A stretch of DNA of 64,000 bases from Amia ocellicauda (GCF_036373705.1 NC_089863.1:35353227-35417226), one strand, 5' to 3'. Shown: positions 44,465 through 57,109, numbered from the stretch's first letter. Notes: generated by a model from the sequence alone, not told the origin. Made by a program: numbers and translations.

Positions 44465-45490
44465 ATATTCATGAGGATCTTTGGCTCTATACAGAGTGCC
44501 TCAAGCATCAGAAATCAGAAAGAAAGACTATTATAAGAAAAGTAATCCAAAATATACATTGAATAAACAGATGGATAATAATAGTAATACATAAATAGTC
44601 ATGGTGTCTCCACAAGAAGAACCAGAATTTGTTTGTTAAACATCATGTTATGGACAAGCTCTGTCAAAAGTCAAATTCAAGGAAACGAAAGGCTAGAAGA
44701 GAGCCTGGTGCAGCCCTGACAGCCTGTGAAAGCAGGAGAATGTAAACAGTCTGGTGACATGTTACAGTCTTTCAGAAAATGTTTGGTTATTGGTGCCTAG
44801 CATATAATACCTGAAATGAAAGTCAAAGTAGACCATGGTTTTAAGATGAGTGATGTAGGAAAAGGGTAAGATACCGCAGAAGTATAAGATTACAACTATA
44901 GAATAAGTAAGCTCAAGTAATATAAAATGCTTTACAGGAGAAAAGTAAGAATGGAAAGGAAGAGTAAAAGAGAAGGTGTCCTAGGATTATGGGAATCATT
45001 ATTGAGATCAATGGCCTATTGGCTAATATTTTGTTAGGTACATATATGACTTCAATAAACGAATAATGGAGTGACATCTGTATAAATATAAATAAAACAT
45101 ATTGATAAAAAAACCTGAATACATTTCTTGTAAGAAATTAAGAATAGGAGAAAGAATAGCTGTTAGAATGCAGAGCAATGTTGACCAAAGTTGAAGAGGG
45201 TTTGAGTAAGTTGACGAGGGTCTGAGTAAGTTGATAAGGCTTGGGAAGCAGGAAAAGGCGAGTTTGATGTGTGTGAGACAAATGTGCTGCCACTTTTAGC
45301 ACAGAGAGCTTCTGATGGTGATTGAATGAAACGTGGGAAAATACGGACGTTACTGAAGATATAACTTGATGTAGAATAAATGAATAAATAATTGAATGAG
45401 ATATGAGTTAGTTTAAAGTCTAATGTCATGAAACTTTGACTGTATGGAAATAGTTCTTTCACAAACAGTAATACCCTATCAATTAGGAAG
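44465..45490 (+). repeat. Dispersed repeat R3, copy 3
   Basis: Same orientation and order of landmarks as 33060-35130, shorter by deletion of the middle part. It directly follows the gag-like fossil. Confidence 0.75.
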
Positions 45491-45659
45491 GAAGTCCATA
45501 AATAAACCAGTGTAAGGGATTGAGATTAGGGAACTGCCTTATGAGTAAATGCAAGTGTTCTACTACAAACGGTGCAACAGTGTCTATAAACTAATGTCCT
45601 GGGATATAAGGAATGGTTACATTACTAGACGCAACACCACTTTTGCAACAGGGCCTAAC

Positions 45660-46276
45660 CATCCTCACTGCTCCCTGGACAAGTCGGTGGCTCCCCCTGT
45701 CCAGTCCACGGTCCCTGTCACCCCCTGTGTCTGGACCGGACGGACCCCCACTTCTACCATGTCTGGATATCGGAACTGGAATGTCGCCTCATCCTCAGTG
45801 ATAATGTCCTGCTGGTCTATACGGGAGAGTCTAGCCAGTGGGCAGCGCTGGGGCACATCTACAGGGTAGGGGAAAAGATTTAACACTGGCAACGGGACCC
45901 TACCCTGGCATACCCACGTGATGGTCCGTGCCACCTGCCGCTCTCGCTCCTCATCCCAAGCCTCGATCAGGACACAGTATTCCGCTATGTGGGGGAACTC
46001 TGGCACCTGTGCCCACAGCACCATCTCACTGCAGGGCGGAATCTGGACAGTGGACTGCCGGGTCAGCCTCGTTAACGTTAATGTTAACCCTCTTCTCGCT
46101 TTCTCTGTTTGCCGGTTTCCCTGTTTGCTGGTTTCCAGCTGCCCTGCCCACTGCATGGAGGAATACCCAAGCAACACAGCGCCCAGGTTAGTAGGTCCAG
46201 TATGTAAACAGACACTGTAATGTTCAATGTCTTTCCACGATCGCTTATAATCCAAGGAGGGGAGAGGGGTGGGCAC
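45660..46276 (-). mobile_element. LTR-retrotransposon polyprotein fragment (Gypsy/ERV-like); broken
   Basis: The minus strand encodes about 200 residues with VQIPPCSEMVLWAQVPEF, CVLIEAWDEERERQVARTI and GRVPLPVLNLFPYPVDVP. This pattern is seen in fish LTR-retrotransposon polyproteins near the protease region. Neighbouring domains are absent, and it is a fossil fragment. Confidence 0.55.
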
Positions 46277-46403
46277 AGCAGGAAATCACTCGCAGCTTGG
46301 CGTCTTAAACTTCTCTACGTTTCCACACTCCATGGAAATCAGCGAAACCAAAGGTGCACTCACTGTAGCCTCCAGAGGAATCCATCTCTCTCTGCTTCTG
46401 TCC

Positions 46404-48860
46404 TAGTGATGGGAATTCCGGCTGGTTTCAGTGAGCCAGACCATTTGGCTCAATTCAGCAATAAGAGCCGGCTCTTTCGGCTCCCAAATGGCTCTTCATT
46501 TAGTACCACTTCTGGCTTTTATAATTCAGGCAAATTTAGCAATGTTTGGACCTATGATTGGTATGTGTGCACATACATCACTTATTCAATGTAATTATAC
46601 TTAATCTTATAATTTCCAGAATACCATAATTTACATGTTTTGTATTAAAAAAAAAACGTAAATCATGTGAAAACATCAAACCCTATTACACGTGTATTGA
46701 ACGTTTTATTTATATTGAACTATCCAAAACACAAACCATTCCAAGCAAACCACACTCAAAATGGAACCATATAACAAATAAAAAATGAATTACAATGCGC
46801 ATAACGGCAGCATCCAACAGTTCTAGATGTATATATTACCAGTGACCTTGTCTTTAGTGCAGACTGGCATTAAGAAAGTCTAAGTGCCTCAGCTTACAGG
46901 GGCTGATCCGGTTTCTGTTATTATCTGCCCTGTTTTGGAGAAGATTCTTTCTGAAGGGACTGATGTTGCTACGATGCAGAGTCTCCCTGCCATCACCTTG
47001 ACCAGTCGTGGGTAGACTGAAGCCTCGGTCTCCCACCAGCTCAGCGGGTCTGTGGCTCTTTGGATAAGGGGCTCTTCAAGATAGGATCTTACTTCCAGTA
47101 TAGCATCTGCTGTGGGATTCCTTCTTGCAGTGTCTCCTGTTGCTCTTTCATCAAAGAACCTCCAAACAGCAGACGTTTGTGGCTCCACTTCTAGTGCCCC
47201 TGCTCCCTCTTCTCCCTCTTGGCCTCCTAGTGGTGTAGCCTGCTGGCTGCTGGGGCTGCATCTTGCTGCTGCTGTTACTCTTTGAGGTGCCTCATCAACA
47301 GCTCTGTTGTCATTGAAGGACAGCTGTTTGAACCTTGGGTCCAGTATGGTGGTTTCTGAGAGAACAGTATTGTATTCCATTCTGTGGAACTTTCTTTCCA
47401 TAGATGCACAGAGAGCAGTCACCAACTCTCTCTCTTTCCCTTTGGTTACTGTTCCTCCTGTCTGGTGGTGGGCTGTTATTCTCTGCAGACCCTTGCACAG
47501 GAGTAGCATTTTGGAGGCTGTCACGTAGCTGAAAAAAAAGAGAAAACTCAGAATTATGCTTTGTTTTATTATGTGGTATATGGACTTTGTTCAGTTTATT
47601 CTTGTCTATTATTACTGCCATTCCCCTCTAATATGCACCTCAAATATGCAATTATGTAATACTAATGTAAAAACAGTTGTCCATTGTACCTGTCTGCACT
47701 GATCTCCACAGTGACTGCTCAAAGGGTTCCTGAACAGTGCATGTCTCTCGCACTTCCTCCCACTCTTCTTGGCTCAGAGCATCAACAGGTGCATTGATAA
47801 TGGCCAAGGTAGAGATGATTGCATCCTTGGACTCCAGAACCCGTTTCAGCATATGAAATGTTGAATTCCACCTTCTTGTTTGGACCTCAGCTCAGGCATA
47901 CCCATCTGGCGTTGAGAAGACTTCAGCTTCTCTGTGGCTCGTGTGCTCTTATGGAAGAATTCCCGCATCGCCTTCACTTTGTTCACAGTGGGCTTCATCA
48001 CCTTCAGGGCATCTCTTACAACCAGGTTGATTGTGTGCACGAGACATGGGTGGTGGGTCCATTTCAAGATGTTAAAAAGCTTTGGTGATGTTAGCTGCGT
48101 TGTCAGTAACACAGCAATCCACTTTGTTTTCTACTTGCCACCCTTTTTTTGCACTCTTAGCAGTCCCTCTGCCAAGTTATCTGAAGTGTGTCTGCCACTA
48201 AACTCAAAACAGTCCAGAAGATTGGACACCATTTTTTATAATTTTCAATGAAGTGACATGTAGCAGACATGAAGGAAGTGGTGGCTCTGGATGTCCAGCA
48301 GTCAGTTGTCAGGCAAACTGCTGTAGCCTTTTTAACCCTTTCTTGCAGTGAAGCACATTGTCTGTCATACAGTCTTGGAATAGTTGTTTGGGAGAGTGTT
48401 TTCCTGCTTGGAAGAACATACATTGGATTGAGAGCATGGGTGTAGCTTCTAAATCCCTTGTCCTCCACGACTGAGAATGGTTGGAATTCCCTTGCAATAA
48501 TTTTAGCCAATACCTCATCAATTGTGTTTGGTCTTGCTGGGGTCATGGCCTTCGGCATAAATTGGCTTATAGAACTATGGGTTGCAATAGGTCGCAGTAC
48601 CTGATGCCTGAGGGGTGGCTGTGAGCACTGCAGCAGCAATGGTTCCAGTAATCGCACAGGTATTTTCATTTTCAGTAGCAGGCATGCTAGCTTGCCTGTT
48701 TTCTTCCAACTGCATTGATGGATTTATAATTCTAATGTGTCTGTGAAGGTTGTTAGTAGACCCTGCTTGATATGATACTTTACAATTTTTACATTTTGCC
48801 TTTGTTGTTTATATTATCAAAATGCATCCAAATGCTACTTCGTTTGTGCCTGTCACTCAT
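46404..48860 (-). mobile_element. Decayed hAT (ZBED-type) DNA transposon
   Basis: The minus strand reads from a BED zinc-finger-like start at 48860 (MSDRHKRSSIWMHFDN, then a CKNC ... HRH pattern) through the catalytic region (CLTTDCWTSRATTSFMSATC near 48250-48330, CLVHTINLVVRDAL near 48030) to the C-terminal dimerisation motif near 46890-47020. There, WWETEASVYPRL, SVPSERIFSKTGQI and RHLDFLNASL lie in two frames. The reading frame shifts several times, including within the BED finger and before RNRISP, so it is inactive. The 3' end is TAGTGATGGGAATTCCGGC at 46404; the matching 5' terminal repeat is not visible. Confidence 0.8.
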
Positions 48861-48930
48861 CTTGTTTTCTGACCCGTAATTAAAGATGAACTTTTCGCCA
48901 CACTGCTCGGCCGCACCACTCGCACTGACT

Positions 48931-49014
48931 GAATGTTGTGTTGAGGTGTGTGTGCTGCACCAAACGGGAGCACCGGGACAATGTCATCATACGCAGCACA
49001 TCAACACAACATTC
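48931..49014 (+). repeat. 84-bp hairpin, copy 2
   Basis: GAATGTTGTGTTGAGGTG and GCAGCACATCAACACAACAT form a stem. It matches the hairpin at 32539-32622 together with about 60 bp of flanking DNA. Confidence 0.75.
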
Positions 49015-49026
49015 ATACTTTTATTC

Positions 49027-49538
49027 TGTCTTGTATTCATTTATAAGAAATAAAAACATAAGAACAGACATCCTTTCTCAGACGGGACCCGGCACATTCG
49101 CGAACGACATCACTATTCTGTCCCTGTGCGCCGTGTTGATCTGGGTCCTGCTCCCAGGTCTGCCACCTCCCCTCCTGTCTGCTGAAGTCCACTTTCCAAT
49201 GTGGGAGGTCTCTGCGGCTCGTATCAGACGCTCCCTCCTCTCCTCTCCCAGGGCAGGGTGATTAAGTGGGGACGCGTGTGAAGAGTGCAGGTGGACCCAG
49301 GTGAGTTGTGCGGTGGTGATTGGCTCAAAGAAACACAAATAATAAGGCACGCGTGCAAACAATCAAAATAATACTAAGTGAATAACAAATTAAACAATAA
49401 AGTGAAAGATAATCAACACACAAAATAATGGCAATATAGAACCAAACAAAATACACAAGCCATATTGCATAAAGTGAAGTGAAATATAAATATAATAAGT
49501 AATGGTGATTAAGGAGCTAATTAACACCGTCCGTGACA
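49027..49538 (-). mobile_element. LTR-like unit (fossil), about 512 bp
   Basis: On the minus strand it starts TGTCACGGACGGTG and ends CAAGACA. The DNA before its left border (TTTTATTCTG) is continuous with the copy at 32520-32540, which lacks the unit, consistent with insertion there. No clear target duplication is seen. It is probably a solo LTR. Confidence 0.4.
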
Positions 49539-49539
49539 T

Positions 49540-51950
49540 TTACATTGGTTGGGTGTGTGGATACCAGTAATTATTTTTGTTTTATTGAAATACAAAATAA
49601 TTCTATTTTTCCGAAGTGCTGAACTTTAATACAGTCTAGAAAGATTAATATTTTTTGTCTTGGGCTATATTATTATTACCATAGTTTTTCTATTGTATAA
49701 GTATCTTGGAGTAGGGGCATCTCACCTGTCCTGTAAGATTTGGGAGGGTAGGAATAGTGTAGTTATTTTCTCTGTTTACTTGTTGTGTGCCCCATTACTG
49801 TTAGTTCAGGTAGCCACTGTGAATTTAAATCCTGAACCCTACTTTGCCAAATAAGGTCACAGCTTTACTTTGGTATGTAAAAAAAAAAGAAATAAGAAAG
49901 AAAAGAAATCGCAGGATAGGCACATACCTCAAATTTGGCACATACCCCCTGTGGCCCCCCTAACTGGCACCGTGGACAAAACACTGTCAGCACCCCTCCC
50001 CACCACTAACATCATGGACAATACACCCCCCCGATGATGGCCCCGCTACGATTACAACTGGCCCCAGCCATGCCCCCCGAGATGAAAGGGGCTAGAACCA
50101 CCGCTGAATGGCTTGTTAGTGAGTTTGACTTAGGATCATGTTTTTAGTTGTTTAATATCTGCAATATGAATAGCCTACAATCATTACACATAAGTTTGAT
50201 TTAAAATAACTAATTAAAGGTTAGATATACTGTATAACTTTGAATACTATTCTATACGGAGACATTATGTATTCTTACCATGGCAACTTCGATATTCTTG
50301 TTTCTATTAACTTTTGCATGTAAAGATTACATATTGTGGTTATGGGATACTTCGTTGCATTTTTTGGCATGTTGTTGTTTTCTTTTATGTGTGACTTTTA
50401 ACTTTATACCCTATAGGATCCAATAACTTTAAACAGTATAACAATAATAATATTATAAGAGAAGACCAGCTAATGTATTGTTTACATGCAAAACCTTGGA
50501 AAAACATACTATAGTAAGCAAATGTAAACTATGAGGAAATATAATATTTGCACCCACAGTATAATGGACTGGGGGATAATCAGTATTTAAAAACTTTAAA
50601 CTTTCAATATTTCCTTAAGTGACATTACGTGTACATCTAGATTGGTGATTGTTTCGTTACTCTGTAGTATTTCCTTCTTTGTGTCATCCTGCCGAGCTCA
50701 TGAATTCTTGCCAAGGATGTTTTTCCTTGACTCCTTTGTCTCCGCAGTGAGGCTGACTGGGACGAAGTATGGCTGTGGAGATGGGGGTGTGGGGCCTGCA
50801 CGGTCATGGTCTCGCAATACCAGCCCCAGTCCAAGAGGATACTGTATATTTTCTGTGACATCTTCCGAGGAACAGTGCCTTCATTGAAACTGTGGCGACA
50901 TAGAAACTAAAGCAATCTTCTGTCCTGTCTCGAAGCAGTACAAGGAGAAGCTGACATGGGAGACGTCAAACAGCAGTTAGATTATTTATTATTATTTGTA
51001 AACCTAATAAACTGCCTGGCTTGAAATGTCTCTATGGTGACATAGTGAAAAAAGGTGTTACGAGTTGGACGCCATGGCGTAACAAACTGAAAAAAACAGT
51101 TTTCGGCTAGAGAACATTTGACAGTACCTGATATTATGGCAACTGCCCTGTTTTGGAAATTACAGCATTTAATATCTTTGGTTTATATTTACAATAGGGC
51201 TATTTTGAAACATTAAGGCAGATTGCATGCTTCTCCTGAAACCTCCGAAGTTTTCCTGTCCTGTCTTCCTGTCATGCGATATGTTTATATTGTATATTGT
51301 TCAGCTCGGCTACTCTTTCTGATTAGCCAGCTATGTATTATATTGTATTTTTCTCATTGGGTCTGTGACCCGCTCCTATTGGATCAGGGGTCCACTGCCA
51401 TGATATTGCGCGGAGGCCGCACAAGTGCTTGATTGCCTACACCAGACATTGTGCAAGTAGATTACGGCCTCGCTCCTAGCTGCACTAGTAGAGCAGCCGG
51501 CCTTGTTCTTGTAAGTGGAGGGCATAAGAGTTAACCTCTGTAGCCCCGCTTTGTATATGCTGATAGCAGACAGCTCCCGGTAGAGCGTGACTATGGTCCT
51601 CGCTCCTGGACGGCTCAGGTGCGGCCCTACGGGATCCCTGAGGTAACTGTCTGGAGTTGTGTTGCCTAGGCACCCTTGCGGTGCACCTCGTGGCAGGCTC
51701 CCTTATCAGCTCGCTGCCTCCGCCCCTGCGACGGCTTTGTTATACAGCAACCCCTCCCCCTTGGGCAGTGCTTCCGACTTGAAAGATAACGATAGGTTGC
51801 GTATGCAATACAGTACACACAAACCATTATTTGAATAGGCACACAAAGCGCCAACTAAGCATGAATGATAGTATAAATGAAAAACACTTGTGGCTTTTGC
51901 TTTTTCATGTACAGGGCATAGCAGTTTGCAATAAAGTTTATTCATACATG
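49540..51950. other. No gene recognised
   Basis: Unassigned DNA. A C-rich stretch lies at about 49940-50100, and a GC-richer stretch at 51400-51770 has no assignable product. Confidence 0.4.
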
Positions 51951-51959
51951 TAGTAAACA

Positions 51960-53410
51960 CACATACACACAGGCATCCAAATGTGTAAAGTATGCTTCCA
52001 ACAAGGCCGACTTCATCTCCGCCTTCGCCTCCCACCACTCTCTGGATTTCCTCGCTCTCACTGAGACATGGATCTCCCCGGAGAACTCATCCACCCCTGC
52101 TGCCTTATCCTCTGTGTTTGTCCTGTCCCACTCCCCATGTCTTACTGGGTGGGGGGGGAATAGGGCTCCTGCTCTCCCCTTCTCTGCTATTCTCTGTGCC
52201 ACCCCCCTCTCTCTCCTCTATCGCCTCCAACAGCTTTGAATTCCCTCTCACCTCTTTCTTCTAGTTCTCTACTGTCCTCCTGGTCCACTCACCACCTTCC
52301 TGGATGAACTCGACTTTCTTCTCTCCTCCCTCCCCTCGCTGTCCTCACCTACCATCCTCTCCAAACCCTGCCACTCTGCCGGATTTCTTCCTCTCTTTTA
52401 CTCCTTTAACTTCTCTCTCTCCGTCTCCACCCACTCACAGTGCAGGCTGCCAGTTAGACCTCATCTTGTCTAGAGGCTGTTCCCCTTCGCAACTCTTCGT
52501 GACACCCCTGGACATCTCAGACTCAGAATCACCACCGAGACGGCTCTCCTGGCAGTCACTGACTCCCCCCGGTGTGCTCGGGCGGCCTCCCTCTCCTCAG
52601 TCCTCATCCTCCTTGATCTCTCTGCAGCATTTGACACTGTCGATCACTCCATCCTCTTCTCCTACCTCGCTGACCTCGGTATCTCTGGAACTGCTCTCAC
52701 CTGGATCTCCTCCTACCTCAACGACTGGACCTACCAAGTGACATGGCAAGGTTCCTCATCCACCCCCCAACCTCTCCTCATAGACGTACCCCAAGGCTCC
52801 ATCCTGGGCCCGCTCCTGTTCTCTCTCTACACTCGCTCCCTGGGCCCCCTCATCGCATCCCATGGTTTCTCCTACCACTTCTATGCAGATGATGCCCAGA
52901 TCTTCCTGTCTTTTCCCTCTTCTGACCCTCTCATCCCTTCTCGCATCTCTTCCTGTTTGTCTGCTATCTCCGCCTGGATGCAGTCACACCACCTCAAGCT
53001 CAACCTCTCTAAATCGGATCTCCTCTTTTTCCCCCACTCTTCCTCACCTTCTGCTGATCTCCCCATCTCAATCCCCTTGGAATCCACCACACTTTCTCCT
53101 GCTTCTTCCGCTAAAAATCTAGGAGTCATTCTTGATCCTGCGCTCTCCTACACCCAGCACATCACCACACTGAAAGGCACCTGCAGATTCTTCCTGAGCA
53201 ACATACGCCGAATCCGTCCCTTCCGCACCAACTTCTTGACTCAGCTGCTCGTCCAGTCACTGGTCCTCTCCCGCCTGGACTACTGCAACTCCCTCCTGGC
53301 CGGCCTGCCTGCAACTACTACCCGCCGCTCCAGCTCATCCAGAACTCTGCGGCTCGCCTGGTAATCTCTTTCCCTCGCACACACTACTCCACTGCTCCGC
53401 TCCCGCCACT
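51960..53410 (+). mobile_element. L2-clade LINE fragment (endonuclease and reverse transcriptase), broken
   Basis: Starts in the endonuclease (SHHSLDFLALTETWISPENS near 52030) and continues through the reverse transcriptase: LILLDLSAAFDTVDHSIL, IDVPQGSILGPLLFSLY, YADD within FYADDAQIFLSF at about 52885, and LSRLDYCNSLLAGLP near 53270. The order and motifs fit the L2 clade. The endonuclease part is frame-disrupted and partly missing, with a jump around 52250-52600. The 52738-53364 part is continuous. The 3' end is cut near 53430. Confidence 0.85.
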
Positions 53411-53436
53411 GGCTCCCGATACCGACACAATATTAT

Positions 53437-53823
53437 TATTATTTTTTTTATTTCTTGGCAGACGCCCTTATCCAGGGCGACTTATAAAATAAGTGCAATA
53501 CAAAGTGCAAGAATACAGTTAAATACAAGGCATCAAACATTACAGATTCAAATTTACATTAAACAAAGCAATTCAAGATATAATACATTTTACAACTTCC
53601 AATTTATACAGTTAAGTGCAGTAAGTGCGGACATACATCCTGGAAAGTAAAGCTAAGTGCTGTCAAGATGTAAGGTACAGTCAAGGGTTACAGGAAAGGG
53701 AGCAAGGAGGAAAATCAATCAATAATCCAAGAAGCATGACAAAATGCTATGAAGTGCTATCTAACGGGGATTAAAGGGACTAATATTACAAGTACTGTCT
53801 GAAAAGATGTCTTGAGTTAGCGC
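53437..53823 (-). mobile_element. L2 3' end, reverse orientation
   Basis: The reverse complement ends AAGTCGCCCTGGATAAGGGC and GTCTGCCAAGAAATAA followed by AAT-like repeats. It contains CTTGACAGCACTTAGCTTTA. This is the 3' terminal part of an L2-type LINE, or of a SINE sharing its tail. Confidence 0.75.
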
Positions 53824-53841
53824 CGGAAGGATATATTAGTT

Positions 53842-54215
53842 GTAATATTAGTCCCTTTACTCTCCTGTAAGGTAGCACTTCACAACATTTTACCATGCTT
53901 CTTGCCTTGTATTACTAATACTTGTATTATTGATTTCCCCCTTGCTCCCTTTCCCGTAGCCCTTGACTGGGACCTAACATCTTGACAGCACTTAGCTTTC
54001 ACTTTTCAGGATGTATGACTTTACTTATTGTATTTACTTGTGTAAATTGGAAGTTGTAAAATGTATTATGTTTTGAATTGCCTTGTATAATGTAAATTTG
54101 AATTTGTAATGTTTGATGCCTTGTACTGAATTGTATTCTTGCACTTTGTATTGCGCTTCTATTTTGTAAGTCGCCCTGGATAAGAGCGTCTGCCAAGAAA
54201 TAAAAATAATACTAA
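53842..54215 (+). mobile_element. L2 3' end, forward orientation
   Basis: An inverted partner of 53437-53823, sharing AATATTAGTCCCTTTA at the inner edge and GTAAGTCGCCCTGGATAAG at the outer edge. The spacer between the arms is only about 18 bp, so transcripts could form a long hairpin. Confidence 0.75.
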
Positions 54216-54232
54216 TAATGTGTATTCCCGAA

Positions 54233-54580
54233 CATACAGTGAGGGGAAAAAAGTATTTGATCCCCTGCTGATTTTGTACGTTTGCCCACTGACAAAAAAA
54301 TGATCAGTCTATAATTTTAATGGTAGGTGTATTTTAACAGTGAGAGACAGAATAACAACAAAATAATCCAGAAAAACGCATTTCAAAAAAGTTATAAATT
54401 GATTTGCATGTTAATGAGGGAAATAAGTATTTGATCCCCTATCAATCAGCAAGATTTCTGGCTCCCAGGTGTCTTTAATACAGGTAATGAGCTGAGGTTA
54501 GGAGCACTCTCTTAAAGGGAGCACTCTCTTAAACGTACAAAATCAGCAGGGAATCAAATTCTTTTTTCCCTCACTGTAAC
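54233..54580. mobile_element. Tc1/mariner-type MITE
   Basis: Begins TACAGTGAGGGGAAAAAAGT and ends CCCTCACTGTA, with the inverted ends of a common vertebrate Tc1-like family. GTATTTGATCCCCTGCTGAT and the near-repeat GTATTTGATCCCCTATCAAT lie inside. At about 345 bp it carries no transposase. A TA target is compatible at both edges. Confidence 0.8.
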
Positions 54581-54714
54581 CCATTATCAATACAAATAAG
54601 GGGAATGTTTTTTTTTCTTTCTCTCAATGTTCTAACACTCCTCAAACAACAAAAATGCAGTAGAAGAAAAGACATTTGTGCTAGGAAAAAGAACAGAAAA
54701 AATTAGGCTACATC

Positions 54715-55690
54715 TCACCTTCTTTGTGGGTCTGGCCATAAGACTTCATCCACATCACATGCGATGTTGTCTAGAGCCAGGCAGCATGGAAAGTATCGCT
54801 TGGAGTGCCATATCCAGGCCTGGCATGACCCCTGATCGATGTCTCCACAAGCCTCCTCCATTGCCTGTAGAAGGGGTATGCGTTGGTGGGGCTGGCGATC
54901 ATACACCTTCCAACGTCATACAGAGAAGAATTCTTCAATAGGATTCAAGAACGCAGATTATGGGGGCGATTGAGTTTGATGAAAAGTGGGTGACCTGTGA
55001 ACCAATTGCGGACCACAGCAGCCCGGTGGAAACTAACATTGTCCCAGATGATAACGTACCTGGGCTTTTCTGGCACCCAGTCATTAGGGATTAGTCTGTT
55101 TGTGGAGGGTGTCCAGAAATGTGATGATGTGTGCAGTGTTGTATGGGCCAAGGATTGCATGATGGTGAAGGACCGCACACATTGTTACGTTGCCACCACG
55201 TTGTCCTGGGATGTTGATGATTGCACGGTGTCCGATGATATTTCTGCCGTGGCCGCTTGTTTTTTCAAGATTGAAACCTGCCTCGTCCACATATATTAGC
55301 TCACGATGCACTGAATCTGCTTCTAGCTCCATGACAAAACAATGTAGCACAGTATGAAAAGACAGGGATCAGTCAATATGATGTAGCACCGTGCACTTCC
55401 AGATCCAGTACCAATGATAGGATAGTATAGCTTACGTGCAGATATTCATATCTCAGTTGTTTTACACGGTCTGAATTTTGTTCGAAAGGAACTCTGTATA
55501 GCTGCTTCATCCCAATTCTATTAAGTTTCAGTAGACGAGAGAGTGCCGAGAGACTCACTCTGTTGATGTTGTGGAATGTGTGTTATCTGCCATTATGTGG
55601 TCCTGCAGTTCTCTGAGTGTGATGCAGTTATTTTATATTTACAATGTGTGTTTCCTGCTCTGGGGTGAACAGTCGACCAGATACTGGTTT
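54715..55690 (-). mobile_element. Tc1/IS630-like transposase, decayed copy 1
   Basis: The minus strand keeps LFTPEQETHIV at the N-terminus (near 55680), NRVSLSALSRLLKLNRIGMK, YRVPFEQNSDRVKQLRY, the first catalytic Asp in IYVDEAGFNLEKT, GQRGGNVTMCAVL, the second Asp in VIIWDNVSFH, and the Glu in LNPIEEFF. The C-terminus reads SKRYFPCCLALDNI. So the DDE triad can be seen, but the frame shifts several times and a stop lies just before the LNPIEE segment. It is inactive. Confidence 0.8.
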
Positions 55691-56047
55691 TCTTGCAGTT
55701 CTCTAAAAACATTTGAATGGTTTTATAGTTTTTCCCAATTGCATACACACTATTATACCACAATACTCCTAAACTGTTAACACAATGCCCATAATAAAAA
55801 GTCACATCTGCTAAACACACACAGGGGAAAATTCTGGCCTAAAAACTATATACACAGCCCTCAAAATCAAAGAATTGGGTCAGAATCACACACACATACA
55901 TCATATCTGTTTCTCACTCTGAGCATTAAGAATACACTGTGTTTAGAAAAATAAAACTCTCTCCTCAAAATGGAAGATTCATGTAGGAAAACAAAAAGAA
56001 TCCATCAACACAGACAGTAAAGAACTTTATATTATACAATGTTTGAT

Positions 56048-56365
56048 CCTGGCCAGTCGTGGCACAGTGGTGTGTTGCCTTACAGCTCTAGGGGTCCCAG
56101 GTTCAAGACCCAGCTTGGGTTGCCTGTCTGTATGGAGTTTGCATGTTTTCCCCGGGTACATGTGGGTTTCCTCCCACCGTCCAACGACATCTTAATTGGC
56201 CATACTAAATTGCCCTGTATGTGTGTGTGTGTGTGTTGCCCAGTGCTGGCCTGGCATCCTGCCCTGGGTGTGTTCCTGCCTTGCACCCTATGCGTGCTAG
56301 GATCAGCTCCAGCTTCCCTGCGACCCTAAGTGGTTTAGAAAATGGATGGATGCATGGATGATCCT
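56048..56365 (+). mobile_element. tRNA-derived SINE with GGATGGATG tail
   Basis: TGGCACAGTGGTGTG (box A-like) and GGTTCAAGACC (box B-like) lead into TCTGTATGGAGTTTGCATG, TGGGTTTCCTCCCACCGTCC, a GT run, GGCCTGGCATCCTGCCCTGG and an ATGG-rich tail. This body is widespread in fish genomes. Confidence 0.75.
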
Positions 56366-56448
56366 GCCTACCCAAAAATTATCAATGTATTTATATATAA
56401 CAAGCAACAAAATGCAATGACTGATAGCAGCCCACATGGTTATGTTTC

Positions 56449-56930
56449 CACCCCTTTGGCCAGGGACCTGCTTGCTGGCCAATGATGTTCCTTCCCCAGC
56501 ACCGCCTCTTGAATCCTACCTCGTCCACATAGATGAACTCAATGTGGTCATCGCTGGCATCAAGCTTGAGTATTCTCTGACCATGTAGGAACAGTGATTA
56601 GAACATGGTGCATTACTGCACTTCCTGGACCTCTGTCTCTTCTAAGTGCACAATAGTACTGGAAACAGTTTCATACTCACTTGCATGTAAAAGTAGCACA
56701 TCTCTTTCACACGATCAGAGTTCCTCTCAAATGGTACACGATATATTTGCTTCATGCTCATCCTGTGCCTTCTCAGCAAACGATCAATAGTGGATATTGA
56801 AACATGGTCTATGTTCTGAAACATCCCATTATCCTCTATTATACACGTTTGGATTTCTCTGAGTCTAATCGCATTATTTGCCATGTGCCGTGTGGGTTTT
56901 CTCCAGGCTCTGCAGTTTCCTCCCACTGTC
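56449..56930 (-). mobile_element. Tc1/IS630-like transposase, decayed copy 2 (N-terminal half)
   Basis: The minus strand shows NNAIRLREIQTCIIEDNGMF, VSISTIDRLLRRHRMSMK, YRVPFERNSDRVKEMCYFY and FIYVDEVGF with the first catalytic Asp, followed by WGRNIIGQ. The C-terminal half is missing. It belongs to the same family as copy 1 but is clearly a separate, divergent element. Its start abuts a SINE. Confidence 0.75.
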
Positions 56931-57105
56931 CAAAGACATGCAGTTTAGGTTATGTTAAATTGCTGTGTATATGTTGCCCAGCGATGGCCTGGCATCCTGT
57001 CCTGGTTGTATTCCTGCCTTGTGCCCTATCACTGCCGGGATCGGCTCTGGCTGCCCTGCGACCCTCACAGGAATTGTGTGTTTTGAAAATGGATGGATGG
57101 GTTTG
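56880..57105 (+). mobile_element. SINE, head-less copy
   Basis: Shares TTTCCTCCCACTGTCCAAAG, GGCCTGGCATCCTGTCCTGG and the GGATGGATGGG tail with 56048-56365 but lacks the tRNA-like head. Confidence 0.7.
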
Positions 57106-57109
57106 CAGA

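Noticed and set aside
52881-53129. Minus-strand open frame opposite the L2 reverse transcriptase
   Set aside because: Shadow of the LINE coding strand.
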